A stretch of DNA of 64,000 bases from Mytilus trossulus (GCF_036588685.1 NC_086377.1:66211233-66275232), one strand, 5' to 3'; positions 1 to 11,203 are shown, counted from the first letter of the stretch. Numbers and translations are program-made. The notes: generated by a model not told the origin, from the letters alone.

Positions 1-7
1 TCTTAAA

Positions 8-290
8 CTGAAGGCAATATATCAACTACATTTGTTGTATAGAAGAATTAATTGCTGTTTATGCCTGCCTGGCATGGTTCATTTGACCTTGACCTCATTT
101 TCATTGTTCATTGCTCAGTGTTTTTTTTTGTGGTTTTGTTTGTTTTTTAAAACTTTAGGCAATAGATCAACTGCATTTGTTATATGGAAGAATTATTTGC
201 TGTACATGCCTGCCTGGCATGGTTCATTTGACCTTGACCTCATTTTTATGGTTCATTGGTCAATGTTTTATTTTCTTGGTTAATGTTTAG
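8..290. repeat. Two tandem copies of a ~147-bp repeat
   Basis: Two diverged copies share 'ggcaata.atcaact.cattt' and 'tgcctgcctggcatggttca', followed by 'tgaccttgacctcattt'. The last block contains two TGACCT half-sites. The same word recurs near 58.3 and 58.57 kb, so it belongs to a dispersed family rather than to one locus. Confidence 0.7.
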
Positions 291-579
291 TTTATCTAAC
301 AGTTGTAACGAAGCCTTATATTTAGGACTATCAACATAATATTAATGATAAGTGAAGACGGCGAGACATTTCAGCGTGTGCACTCTTGTCTCATGATTGA
401 ATGACGTACAAATATACATAATTGCTTACAACATAGAGAAAATAGACAGACCAAATATTAAGCGTTACAGGAAAACTGTATTCTAGTATAAATGCTAGCA
501 ACTGTCCGTTGGTGAATATGCATATAGACTAAGGAGATACAGGGTACGTAAAGCTTTTATCTAAAATCTAACAAATAGA

Positions 580-680
580 TATAAGAAGATGTGGAACGAC
601 TGCCAATGAGACAACTCTCCATCCAATTCATAATTATAAAAGTAAACTATTATAGGTCAAGGTAGGTCTTGTAAATAGAG
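580..680 (+). repeat. SINE-like dispersed repeat, partial copy
   Basis: It carries 'aagatgtgg', 'gccaatgagacaactctcca' and 'ttataggtcaaggtaggtct', the head of a repeat found in many copies in this window, for example at 13.87, 20.88 and 44.73 kb and in reverse at 22.5, 35.8 and 52.1 kb. Confidence 0.7.
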
Positions 681-889
681 AGTAACAAAACAGATTAGCT
701 TAAATTCTTTAATAAAATGTAGACTTAACAATTTTGATTTTGCTATCAGTAAAATAAAATGAAAGTAAATGTTATTTTTTATATACAAACATAAATATCT
801 CTACAATCTGTCGATACCAGTTGCTCCGCATTGCACATTGTCATGTATTTTTCTGTAACGTCTTGTCACTAAATACATTTGAAGTTCAT

Positions 890-1190
890 CCAGCTTCCAA
901 TGTATTTAGTGGAAGGCTTAACTCAAGAAATCATTACAAAGCAGAAATACAACAACAACAAAAAACACTTCATACAGATCTGATAGTATTCGCAGGTATT
1001 GACAACTTTCTTAAAGCCAATAACAACTAGTAACAAAAATCTGCATCTAAGGAATACTATCAGATATGTGTGAAGTGGTTTTTTTTGTTGTTGTGTGAAT
1101 GTTTAAGTACCTTGCCACGTCCATTCTGGATTTTTTAGAAGTATTTCTTCTTTGTACTGATCTCTTGAGTTAAGCCTTTTAACTGTTTTT
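890..1190. repeat. Imperfect foldback repeat of ~300 bp
   Basis: The inner arms pair 'acacttcatacagatctgat' near 967 with 'atcagatatgtgtgaagtgg' near 1060. The outer arms pair 'aaggcttaactcaagaaatc' near 913 with 'gatctcttgagttaagcctt' near 1160. It lies just beyond the poly(A) signal of the minus-strand receptor gene. Confidence 0.7.
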
Positions 1191-1233
1191 TTAGTGTGTT
1201 CGGTGTTTTTAATGTACCGAAACTCGAGGGGAT

Positions 1234-1239
1234 TTTATT
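1234..1239 (-). terminator. Candidate poly(A) signal of the Ig-TIR-BIR receptor gene
   Basis: AATAAA on the minus strand, about 65 nt past the stop codon. It is the first canonical signal downstream of the last exon. Confidence 0.5.
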
Positions 1240-1303
1240 AATTCTTGTTCTATACTAACGATAAAATCATTCGTGTAGTATTCAATGATGGTTTAAGTTA
1301 TAT

Positions 1304-2880
1304 CTAGGTAGATCCAGTATACGTAAGTTCGTGTTCGTGATATTCCAGTTCTAGATATGGTTCAAAAGCCTTTTCTGCATATGTTTGTTCCGGATTGTCT
1401 GAGATATGGTCTATATTTCTTGTGAGGTGTGGACAAAATGGAGAATGTTTCTTGTGAAAATGGTTTATTTGTTTACTGTACTGCATTGTTGTATAGCAAA
1501 TGCCACATGCGTAACATGCTATATCCTCGGTTATTCCACAGTAATAAAATCCAGCATATGCTAATCGCCGGATATCTTTAGCCGTTATGTTTTTTTGTGC
1601 AGGAAATTGACGATGAAATTGAATGAAGGACTTAAGTCTGCCTTGATATCTTTTAATTGTGTCGCTACACAATCCTTGTGTTTCTGATTCGGCTACTTGT
1701 TGAGGATGAATTCGTTTTGAAAAATTACAACTTTTAAAATAAGCTTTGTGTCTTAACACTGGATCGTGTTTGTTACTCCATTTACAGAGACATCCGCCAC
1801 AAGTAAAGCATTGAACGTAATCAGCAATATTGAAATAGAAAAACCCAGCTTTTGCCATATTTTCTCTGAAAGATTTTCCTTCAATTGGATAACCACTGAA
1901 AGTTTTTAGACGAGATTCATATGCTTTAAATTGCGGAAAAATAGTGACTGGTTCCTCCTCCTGGAGAATCTGTTTCATTAATCTAAACGCTTCTTCACTA
2001 GAACCAGTAGACATTAAGCTGTTACGTTTGTAGTGATAAAACCACTTTTTTTTTTCGTTCAGTTTTCTTATTATAACCCTAAAGACCCCTTTGACTTGAT
2101 TTTTCATGTGCAAAGGAAGTTTAAATTGTTTTATGTTGCAATGTTCAACACCATACAACCTGACAAAGTTAATACGTTTTACATATATCATGCGATTAGC
2201 AAAAATATCTCCTAAACAAACCTGACTGTTTTGACTTTTTTCCTGTATTCTAACTATATCGATACTCAATCGTCCGTCTATATCTATATTTACACCCCAG
2301 TCGATCAATAATTCAATTGTCAGACGTTCAAAGTTTTCCAAATTATCAGGCTTGATATTAAGTTCTGTAATGTTTTGTGGTCGAGATGAAAATATCTTCC
2401 TGCTGTCTATTAAAGACAAACTACATTTTATGATTCCAGGTAAAGTTTTACATTGTAATATACCAGTAACCAAATTCTTGAAAGAATCTGTTTCTCCGGA
2501 AAAAACGGCAATATTGGTCAGGCATCTTGGGGTTATTACGCTATCTGATCTGAGAACAGGAAAAATATAAGCAAGTTTGTTTTCGGTGAATGATTGATTT
2601 ACAATTTGTTCAACGAACTTTGAAAAGTGATCATCCATTTCATATTCATTTGAAATGATAATTATCAGTTTTGACACATCATCCGGGAGATAATAATAAG
2701 GTTGACCAGGTAAAAAATCCACATTTGATTTAATATTGACAGACTTTAAACCATGATAATTCACTAGTCTTTTTTTAAGATCACGTGTATATTTTTTATC
2801 CGAATTGTTGCTACTGCAGAGACAGAATATTACGAATTCATCTTGCATTATCTCTCCATGATTTTGATCGTGACTTTTTT
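1304..2880 (-). CDS. Exon 6: cytoplasmic TIR-like plus two BIR domains
   Basis: A single large exon with acceptor 'tttttacag' and 524 full codons before the stop. Near the start, a 'DEFVIF' strand, 'DFLPG' (247-251 of the joined protein, TIR box 2) and a hydrophobic 'LIIIIS' strand support a TIR fold. BIR1 has 'AKAGFFYF' and 'YVQCFTC' with zinc ligands C550, C553, H570 and C577, and keeps W560. BIR2 has 'YAGFYYCG' and 'ACYACG' with C648, C651, H668 and C675, but lacks the usual W..DDP segment. The middle region (about 340-505) matches nothing I know. An internal ATG at 2848 (M204) could start a soluble TIR-BIR form. A typical TIR alignment ends near the catalytic Glu; one candidate lies in 'FVEQIV', but its register is uncertain. 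Confidence 0.85.
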
Positions 2881-5800
2881 CTGTAAAAAAAGATACTATT
2901 CATATAAAAATAAATAAAAGAAGGTTCTTTTTAATAATTACACGAAGTGATGTCGTGAATGAATCATGCCATATTTGTTTTAGTCTAATCAAAAGGCAAA
3001 ATCAAAAGCTCACACACATCAAACAAATGGCTTCCTAACTTGGCTATTTCTTATGTGGAAAATGGTGGATGAAACCTGGTTTTATAGCTTGCTAAACGTC
3101 TCACGTCTGATGGGTTGTATATGTCTGTCACATAAAAAGTAACATGAGAAATGTATTTTAGAAATATCTAATACCTGCTAATTACCTTACGTCAGGAATA
3201 TGACAGTTCGTTTTTATGTGTTTTATTATTAGATTTTGACATGTGATTATGTAAAGTTCAGTATTTTGGGGATTTTACTTTCTACGAGTATATAATTTTG
3301 GTTAGGTGTTTGTTTTATGTTTCTGAGTTTTTTGGGTTTTGTTATAAATATTGTTTTACCCATTCCTCCATGGAATTGTCAGTTTTCGGCATGTTTGTTT
3401 GAATGTTCTTCAGAACAACAATTGTAGCAAAAACCTGTGTTTTACACATCTTCATTTAATCTGTTTCAATTTAAAATAAATAAATTTTGTGTATTTACTG
3501 TCTTCTGATTGGTTAAAATTATTAGTTTTATTTTCAATGTCGTCAATTTTGATGACGACACGCCCAATCTGACGTTGAGTATTCATACGCCAACATGTGT
3601 GTACGTTGTTATTGTTAATATAAATAATAATAAAAGATCTGTGAAACTTATTTTTAAAAGAAATCTATTTAAAATGAATGGCAATAATTTATTTTGATTT
3701 TCGCGGATTATTCAATGTGAAGAGTCAAAAATTAGTTCTATGGTTCAATAAATTCAAAAAAGATAATATCCATTAATTAAATAACTAATTACCATTTTAT
3801 TTGTTTTTTCTAGTTTTTTTTTTGTGATGCAACTGATAATATGAAAGTGGGAAACTATATCTATTTTGTATTTACCTTGTTCACAAATTAGACTTGTCAT
3901 TGATTGTGGGTCTATATGTTCTGCAAAGAAACAAGATATACGGTTTTATTGTTCAACCATCATTTATAGAAAAAAAAACGAATATTAATTCTTTTATTCA
4001 CATGTCAGGATAAAAAATATTGAAATCATGCAACTCTTTTCGTATCTTATAGATATTATTATAGTACATATGGGAAAGCGCCCTGATTTCTTGACCTAAG
4101 TACAGTGGCTAATAGTATATTAAAGAAAAGTAAAACGTTACAAGTAATTCAAATCTGATTAGAAAATTACAGATGAATGAAAAATTATCAATACAGCATA
4201 CAAATGAAAATGCATCAATATTGTGAAAGATGGGCCGATAATAGCTATACTGATTATGAATTATGTAAATTAAGGCTTCAAAGAGTTACTGATGTTAACG
4301 TAGTAACAATCAATTATAAAGAAACAATAAGAGGTAAATAATCAATAACAAAAACATCGCATGAACCCTAAATATAGCAGACAGCGTCGAATGAGGTTTA
4401 TAACGACTTTTACTACCCAAGACGTTCGATGTACACAGGATTCGACGACAGAATCGACGTTCCTTTATATGCATTTCTTAAAAATTTTAAGACTTAAACC
4501 GTATGTAAGTTTATGTTAAAAATGGTTGAAATTAGTGCATTCATTGCAAAATCATTACCAGTTTAAATTACCTGGCTCTTTATGTATATTTCTTCCATTC
4601 CTGCGACATCTTGTTTTATACCAAACCCACAATATTAGCATTACTATAATTATTAGCAGTAGTACCAGAAATGAAACACCTAGTATCCTAAAATAAAAAA
4701 AATAAAAAATTAATTTAAGAATAAGTAAAACTAATGTTCAAATGAGACAAAGGAGGTGTCAAAACATTATTTGATCTTCTGTTTGGCTTGCAGTACCAGC
4801 TATTCGAAATGTCACAGAATTACAGATTTGATGACTTTACTGATATTTAAATATCTAAGACATAGAAACAGTAATTTATGACAAATGCATAACGTAATTG
4901 TGACTAATTAAAAAAAATTCTCCATGACTCTTTAGGAGCAGTGATATTTTGTACGTAGCATATCTTTATTAATGCAGTCCGTATAGTGTGAACATATAAA
5001 AGCCTAATGTATTAACTGAGATTTACGCCATAGGATAGAAAAGATTATATATTACTTTAAAAAAAAAATGCGTTTATTTATATGTTAAAGGTAAAAAAAT
5101 AAATATACTAAACTCCAAAGAAAATTCAAAACGGAAAGTTTCTTATCTAACGACAAACAACAAAAAGCTAAAACACACCAAACGAACGAAAAGAACTATC
5201 ATATTTTGTGTTGGTAAATGTATTTCTATAAGGATACGACATAATTTTATAGCTAGCGAAGGATCTCACCTGCTGTTATATAAACCTGAATTACAAATTA
5301 AGTCCGGTTTTGTGTAATTTAGAACTTTGGTGTAAATCAGCTCTAAAGTTCTCAATGCTGAATTGTATTAGCTGAGGGATTTCGAAATAAAAGCTTCGAC
5401 CATTATTAATGATATATCAATCGCCGAACTGTGAATCCGATACAAACAAATTAAAATGAAACATTTGTAAACTATTGATACAGATTTAACGTGATTCTAA
5501 CTCTTACGATTGGTATGGTGTGTTTTGGAAAGTTTTTTTTGTGTCTTTTCTTTTTTTTTTGATGGCTAGACATTGTTATTATAATAAAGCTCTCTTAAAG
5601 ATCATGTAAATGTAATAACATTGAAAATAAAAATTGGAATGAGTCAAAGAGACAACAACAACCCAATCAAACAGCAAACAACAGACAAAGGTCACCAACT
5701 GGTCTTCAATACAGCGGGAAACTCCCCCGAAATATACACAATAAACAAAAATGTATAATCATGCAAAACTTACAAAGGGCAGATGCTCCTGACTTGGGAC

Positions 5801-8800
5801 AGTCGCAAAACATGCGATGGGGTTTAAACATGTTTTAACTCACCTGGCCTAAAGGTGCCAAATGAGCTTTTCTCATCACATGGCGTCCGTCGTCCGTCGT
5901 CGTCGTCGTGTACTTTTACAAACTGTTCTCCTCTGAAACTACTTGGCCAAATTAAACCAAACTTGGCCACAATCATTATTGGGGTAACTAGTTTAATAAT
6001 GTGACTTGGCCAACCAACCAAGATAACCGCCATGACTAGAAATAGAATATTGTGGTAAAATGTAGATTTTAGCTTATTACTCTGAAACCATAGCATTTAG
6101 ATCAAATCTGGCATGGGGTCAATATCTATCTGCCGTGAAATATTCAGTTGAATTAGACAACCTGTTATTGGGTTGCTGCCACTGAGTTGGTAATTTTAAG
6201 AAAATTTTGCAGCTTTTGGTTATCATCTTGAATGTTAGTTTGTTATGTTTGATACGAGAAATAGGTTTTTAATGGTTGTTGTAAAGGTAAAATGTTCTTC
6301 AAAATGTTGTATACGTATATCAACTATGTTCATTACTGAATTAAGAAAACATGTCAAATGAACTTTTGTTCATGTTTTTAAGTTTATTTAGAATACATTT
6401 ACTTTAACAGAATGATAAAATTACCAAATGTACATGCATAAAGTTTGCCGTCAAATTAAGAACACAATGATAGATAAATATTACCTATTGTCTATGTGTA
6501 CTCCGCTTTTATTATTGGGTTTTCTTGTTGTTTGCGTTGAATATGTGACTTCTGGAATATTAATTTATATAATAATTACTGTTTACAGACATACGGTAGT
6601 GAAAAAGTGTAATTAATAGTCATCTTTGTAAAAAAAAATTATTTTAACCATTCCTCGTTTTTCAATTGTTCCATTAATGGAGAATGAAGTTGACAAAACA
6701 TTTCATTTGATAGTACATGCACTTTTACTGAGTTTAACTGTGTGTTTTGTTGCGTGTTAATTTTTTCTACATTGGCTAGAGGTAAAGTTAGAGGTTTGAG
6801 ATCTAAAAATAAATAAGTTAACCCTGCTGCAATTGTGCGCCTGTCGTTAAAAGAGAAGATGTGGTATGATTGCCAATGAAAAAGACACCAAATTGACACA
6901 GATATTGTTAACAACTATAGATCACCTTACGGTCTTCAACAATGAACAAAGCATCAGACGAGGTAATCGAAATCGGAATGTTTTCATTTTAGGTCCTCTT
7001 TTGTTATAAGCACTACACGTTTTCGTGATCTTGTTTAGGACCATATGTAGCATCATTCAGTAAAGGGAATGCTCTTAAGGTGGCTCGTGGGTACAAAAAT
7101 TTTAGCAAAAATTAAACCTTTATTTTTTTATTACAAATTTTATTTATTACACTATTAGTTGTTTATTTATGATATGGTACAAAAACAACCCAAAAAATTG
7201 ATTCGGTTTGGCCCCAGATCACTTTAAAAATTGAAAAAGCTCCAAATTATCTCCCTTTGGTGCAAAAATGCAATTTTTTTACCTTAAATTTGAAATTTCT
7301 TTTTAACTCATCGGTGACCTATATTTTTTATTATTGTTTTCAAATAAGCTGTACATAAACTAAATAATTGTAAAATTTAAGCAATTCCTTATATTAGGTT
7401 ATTTTTTTATTTCCATATTTCCTCTTTTTCTCCTATTAGTTCAACAGAAAAAAAGGACATTAACAAAAATGTATGCTTCTTCCAGAGTCAGATTTTAGCT
7501 TAAATAAACGGTGACCCCGTTTTATTATTTCATTTTTCTTTTAAGTATATGATAAAGTTCATTTATGAAAAAATATAGCGAAATCCTATATTAGGGAAAA
7601 AAAAATCATTTATACCCAGGAGCCCCCTTAATGGTCGAATTTGATGTTTTAACTTTGTTATTTCAGTTATGTTTGACAACAAACTATACATGTATAAAAT
7701 ATGTGACGAATTTAGAAACAACAACATTGAAGTTTTAGAACTGTTATGGTAACGTTATAATTATGTGCTTGAAAATATGAAATCTGAAGTTTCGATTTTG
7801 AATAATTTAGTGCTAAAATTCAATAGTTTTTGCTACATACGACATTAACCACATGCATAGGCCCTGATGATGTTATGTAAAAATGCCTATTTTTCTTATA
7901 TTTGTTTTTTATAATAAATTTATTTTGGGTAGAAAAATAGATTTTTTTAAAACAATAAAAAATTACACACGCAACAACAAAGGCATGCTTTTTTTTAACT
8001 ATGCATCATCATATTTTTTCAATTTGCGTGTCGTTTTAGTAAGGCTGCTATTAATTATAAACTCATTAAAAAAATCGTACTAGCGAATCGTATCAAGGTA
8101 ATCAACAATATACAGAAAAAATTTAAACGTTGATTTTGTTGACCTCTTCATAGGGAGAGTTTCTTTCATATTTTGTTTAGTACTTAACAGTTTTGCCAAA
8201 AAAAAGTAAAATCACAAAAATACTGAACTCAGAGGAAAATCTAATCGGAAAGTTCATAATCACATGGCAAAATCAAATGACAAAGCACATAAAAACGAAG
8301 GGACAAGAACTGTCATATTCCTGACTTGGTACAAGCATTTTTAAATGTAGTAAATGGTGGATTAAACCTAGTTTTATAGCGCTTAATCTCTCCTTTTGAC
8401 GACAGTCTGATCAAATTCAGTTATATTTACAATGATGTGTGAACTTAACAGGCATAACAAATAGTCAAAGTATGGGTACATCAGTCATCATCGTATATAC
8501 AAATAATTTTAAAATTTCACATGGGCAATATTGGCATACAGGGTTAAAATATCATAAGTATATCAGAAGTTATTTCAGAAATATACCGTTTTTTAAAATA
8601 GTCCAAAAGTTATATAGAATTTATAAGAATACACAAATGGTTAATTCCACTACGCGATTAAATATTTTGACGTTTGTGGTTAAACGTATTTTGTAAATTG
8701 AAAAATATAACATGATGTTAAAAGATCAACAAAAACAAATTGTAATCGAAAGATGATAAAGATATATTTGCTTGAAAATTAATAATAATTTAGTTTTTAT

Positions 8801-11203
8801 CAATTAAAAAGTAGAAGTTACCATATAATTTAATACTTACTGTGAAATACATCCTCTTTAAGCAACAGCTTCTTATCACTTCTATGAGAACCATAAGTGC
8901 ATGTGTAATACATGTTTAAATCAGCCCTTGATAGATTTCGAATTATAAGAGTATAACCGTCAGGACGAATACCTCCATCATATTTGGATGTGTTAGACAT
9001 ACGGAGATTAGTAACGTCTGTGAAAATAGGCTCAAAGTCATCGTTGGACCCTCTTTTCCAAGCCTCCCATGCAGCAAACGTTGAACAACATCCCTCAAAC
9101 TTACATAATATAGTCACACTTCCACCATAATCATACGCTCTATTTATGACATTTATAGTAAAGTTATATTTCAAGCCTCCTGAAATAGAAATATTTTCTT
9201 TTTAAAGAAAATTCACGTTATCTTATTGAGTATAATATTCTTCAAAACGTTATTTGTGCATTCGAGTGACAAGTTTATAAAATCATCCCTTTTGATGGAT
9301 ATACTGAGCATTACTATCATTTGTCCAACAAAACACGATGCTGACTGTTGGTACCCGTATTTTTGACATTTTTACCTATAATTTCTGTTTATGCGACAGT
9401 CACACAAGTAGGACGTTTAGCTATGCATGAAAGCAGGTTTAATCTATCCTTTTCTTCATAACGAATTTTATATGCTTTTAGCAAGTTAGGAATACTATAA
9501 ATGTATGCCTCCGTTTGATGTGTTTGGTCTTATGATTAAGGAATTTCTGTTTTGAATTTTCCTCGAAGTTCGGTATTTTTGTTGTTTATTTTTTACCTGA
9601 CTATCACATTAATTAGGTTTTTAACGACGATTTCTTTCAATATTAGAACTATCTTCTTGCAGTAACGTACACTATTTTAACAGTTTAGGGATAATCGTGT
9701 GCTATCGTTGAAATGCTAAATAAATCAAATTAATAACTGCAGATCACATTGTAAATTCATATATATGTAGCAAGTTTGTGTGTTGATGTCTCCACTCAAC
9801 TTTGTGATTGTATCTTTTGTGTCTAGTTTAAAATTGTCTAGATGATATGATTTAGATATCATCTTTCAATCATTTGAATTGAGGTCTTGAGATGACATGT
9901 CAGTGACTACTAGTAGTCCTTTGTTAATTTATGTATCATTGTCATTTTGCTTAGTTTCCTTGTTTACTTATTCTGACATCGGACAAGGAAACTAAGTTTT
10001 ACTGTGCGTTGTGGTTTTTGTTTACTCTACATTGGCTAGAGAAAGAGTATAGCAGAGGGTTGATATCTAAAAAAACATGTTTAACCCGGCCACATTTTAG
10101 CACTTGTCCTAAATTATGATCCTTTTGCTTTTGTTAGTTTTGTTTGATTTTGAATTTTAGTTCATTTATGATATAATTCCTTCGTGTCATGCTCTATGCT
10201 CATTTTAACATGGAAAGGCATTATGTTTGTCGATATTTTACACTGAGCGTTAGCGAGGTGTAAAATGTGGTGAAATATAATGCCTACCCATGTTAAAATG
10301 AGCATAGAGCATGACACGAAGGAATTATTGCGATTCTAAAAGGACAAATACAGTGTTTTAAAGGTCGAAGCGTACGAAAATACCGTAAAAATGTTTGGCT
10401 TTTCACGTTTCCTCCCCGAGGAGTCTGTGCATTACATTTCATATTTGATAAGTATAAAAACTATGGGCAGGGTAAATATATGTTGTTTTATAAAAATATG
10501 TAATAAAAGTTTATGCTAGCTGCTTAAATGTATGCAATCTAAAGGATAACGATGGAAATAACGTTAATATACACACCATGAACACAGTAAGTCCGTGCGT
10601 GTGTGTCAATCATATTTTTTGTGCTCACTAGAATACGGCTTTGTTTACAAAGCGTAATAAGGACGTCATATTAGAATTATAGGTTTAGTGTGACGACCAT
10701 TTTCACTGATTAGTATACAATGTTATTTAGGGGCTAGCTGTGGACCATCTCCCGGGTCAGGATTTTCTCCCTGCATTGGAGGCCATTCGGTGGACTTCCG
10801 CTGTAGTCTGTTTTTTGGTCGGTTGTTGTCTCTTTGACATATTCCCCATTTCAATTCTCAATTGTATTTGATATATAGTTTTCCTTTGATATTCTTCAGA
10901 AAGAAAAAACGCATGTGAAATACGTGATTCACAGATTCATTTTGAAAGAATATTTATGGAATGTTTGCCTCATACATTTTCATAAGTATCAAATTCATGT
11001 TTTCATAAAGAAGGCACGAGTATGATATTGGATACCTGAATAACTAAAAAGAGATATAAAGCATATCTATAATTGGGTAAGATATGAATTGAGCTTTGCT
11101 TATGATAAACCATGGTTTTTAGACTGGAATCTTATGTTTTACCTTGACTTGTCCAATCATATTTCATACTACTCAAAATCAACAGAGTTATAAATGTTTC
11201 CAT
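1304..11203 (-). CDS. Ig-TM-TIR-BIR-BIR membrane receptor (six exons)
   Basis: Joining 11203-11143, 9179-8841, 5285-5270, 4687-4572, 3920-3876 and 2880-1304 gives an open frame of 718 codons including the stop. Every intron is GT-AG and phases match at all five junctions. Domains in order: signal peptide (about 1-20), one Ig domain (22-133), a transmembrane helix (about 140-161) with a basic stop-transfer stretch, a short linker, a TIR-like domain (about 204-335), an unrecognised region (about 340-505) and two BIR domains (about 511-579 and 604-677). No RING or CARD is seen. TIR domains mediate adaptor assembly or NAD+ hydrolysis; BIR domains bind caspases or scaffold innate signalling complexes. 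I infer a plasma-membrane receptor with an immune or cell-death role. Each domain call is solid to fair. The joined model depends on splicing that only transcripts can prove, and the microexon is the weakest link. Confidence 0.75.
2881..3875. other. Intron 5 of the receptor gene
   Basis: About 1 kb of AT-rich sequence. Near 2990-3130 it holds a dispersed repeat (words such as 'tcacacacatcaaac' and 'aacctggttttatagc') that recurs at 5.1, 8.2, 9.4 and 14.3-14.7 kb. No exon is seen. Confidence 0.6.
3876..3920 (-). CDS. Exon 5: juxtamembrane linker of the receptor
   Basis: A 45-nt phase 1-1 exon between 'tttctttgcag' and 'gtaaat', encoding EHIDPQSMTSLICEQ-type linker sequence with no domain. It joins the transmembrane exon to the TIR-BIR exon in frame. 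Skipping it would also keep the frame, so it may be a cassette exon. Confidence 0.65.
3921..4571. other. Intron 4 of the receptor gene
   Basis: AT-rich, with no exon, hairpin or clear repeat boundary that I can support. Confidence 0.5.
4572..4687 (-). CDS. Exon 4: transmembrane helix of the receptor
   Basis: A 116-nt exon (acceptor 'tttattttag', donor 'gtaatt') encodes 'LGVSFLVLLLIIIVMLILWV' and then a basic run 'YKTRCRRNGR'. This is a textbook single-pass type I helix with positive-inside charge. It enters in phase 2 and leaves in phase 1, so an exon with a 1-to-2 phase shift is needed between it and the Ig exon. Confidence 0.85.
4688..5269. other. Intron 3 of the receptor gene
   Basis: AT-rich. 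A copy of the dispersed repeat listed for intron 5 lies around 5080-5250. No coding segment is seen. Confidence 0.5.
5270..5285 (-). CDS. Exon 3: candidate 16-nt microexon
   Basis: Between 'ttgtaattcag' and 'gtgaga' lie 16 nt that read S-LYNS-R across the junctions. The length is 1 mod 3, exactly the correction needed between the phase-1 end of the Ig exon and the phase-2 entry of the transmembrane exon. It would act as a short stalk. A site this short could arise by chance, so this is an inference from phase and splice signals only. Confidence 0.5.
6848..6960 (+). repeat. SINE-like dispersed repeat, partial copy
   Basis: Contains 'aagatgtggtatgattgcca' and, further on, 'gatcaccttacggtcttcaa', the diagnostic words of the family seen across the window. 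Confidence 0.7.
7075..7631. mobile_element. Non-autonomous DNA element with TTAA ends
   Basis: The ends are inverted copies: left 'ttaaggtggctcgtgggta', right reading inward 'ttaagggggctcctgggta'. TTAA lies at both tips, as expected for a piggyBac-type target duplication. The ~560-bp interior is AT-rich and has no transposase. The family name is an inference. Confidence 0.65.
8200..8410 (+). repeat. Dispersed repeat of the bivalve type
   Basis: Words such as 'actgaactcagaggaaaat' and 'tggtggattaaacctagttt' recur, in either orientation, at 2.99, 9.42-9.6, 14.3-14.69, 25.27 and 42.55 kb. Confidence 0.6.
8841..9179 (-). CDS. Exon 2: immunoglobulin domain of the receptor
   Basis: A 339-nt phase 1-1 exon, the classic form for an Ig module, with acceptor 'ctatttcag' and donor 'gtaagt'. 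It encodes about 112 residues: a B-strand cysteine in 'TILCKF', a C-strand tryptophan in 'AAWEAW', and the F-strand 'ADLNMYYTC', which matches D.x.Y.C. NFT, NTS and NLS are candidate N-glycosylation sites. An extra Cys pair ('GCC') follows strand B. V-set or I-set cannot be decided by eye. Confidence 0.85.
9180..11142. other. Intron 1 of the receptor gene
   Basis: It holds a reverse copy of the dispersed repeat at 9420-9600, a short inverted repeat around 9950-9996 ('cttagtttccttgt' and 'acaaggaaactaag'), the palindrome at 10171-10326 and a further repeat near 10720-10860. No extra coding exon is seen. Confidence 0.55.
10171..10326. repeat. Large near-perfect palindrome
   Basis: The arm 'ttccttcgtgtcatgctcta' is followed by 'tgctcattttaacatg', and the other arm repeats both in reverse complement. 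The centre is a second palindrome, 'attttaca' / 'tgtaaaat', around 'gcgttagcg'. Possibly a foldback transposon. Confidence 0.75.
11143..11203 (-). CDS. Exon 1: signal peptide of the receptor
   Basis: ATG in the context 'aacaagATGG', then METFITLLILSSM-type hydrophobic sequence for 20 codons, ending in phase 1 at 'gtaaaa'. It joins the Ig exon with a glycine at the junction. I chose this start because it is the only ATG upstream of the Ig exon that gives a hydrophobic leader, a donor and the right phase. Confidence 0.65.

Larger units (their letters stand above)
1..1233. other. Intergenic, repeat-rich
   Basis: No gene is supported here. The stretch holds a tandem pair at its start, a SINE-like copy near 0.58 kb and an imperfect foldback at 0.89-1.19 kb, each listed separately. 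Short open frames match no family I recognise and lie inside these repeats. Confidence 0.6.
5286..8840. other. Intron 2 of the receptor gene
   Basis: A long AT-rich intron. It contains a repeat with a (GTC)n-rich start at 5870-6100, a SINE-like copy at 6850-6960, a TTAA-flanked inverted-repeat element at 7075-7631 and another dispersed repeat at 8200-8410. I looked for a second Ig exon and did not find one. Confidence 0.55.

Noticed and set aside
5824-6096. 90-codon minus-strand frame with Asp-rich run
   Set aside because: The run comes from a (GTC)n stretch in a dispersed repeat; no family similarity.
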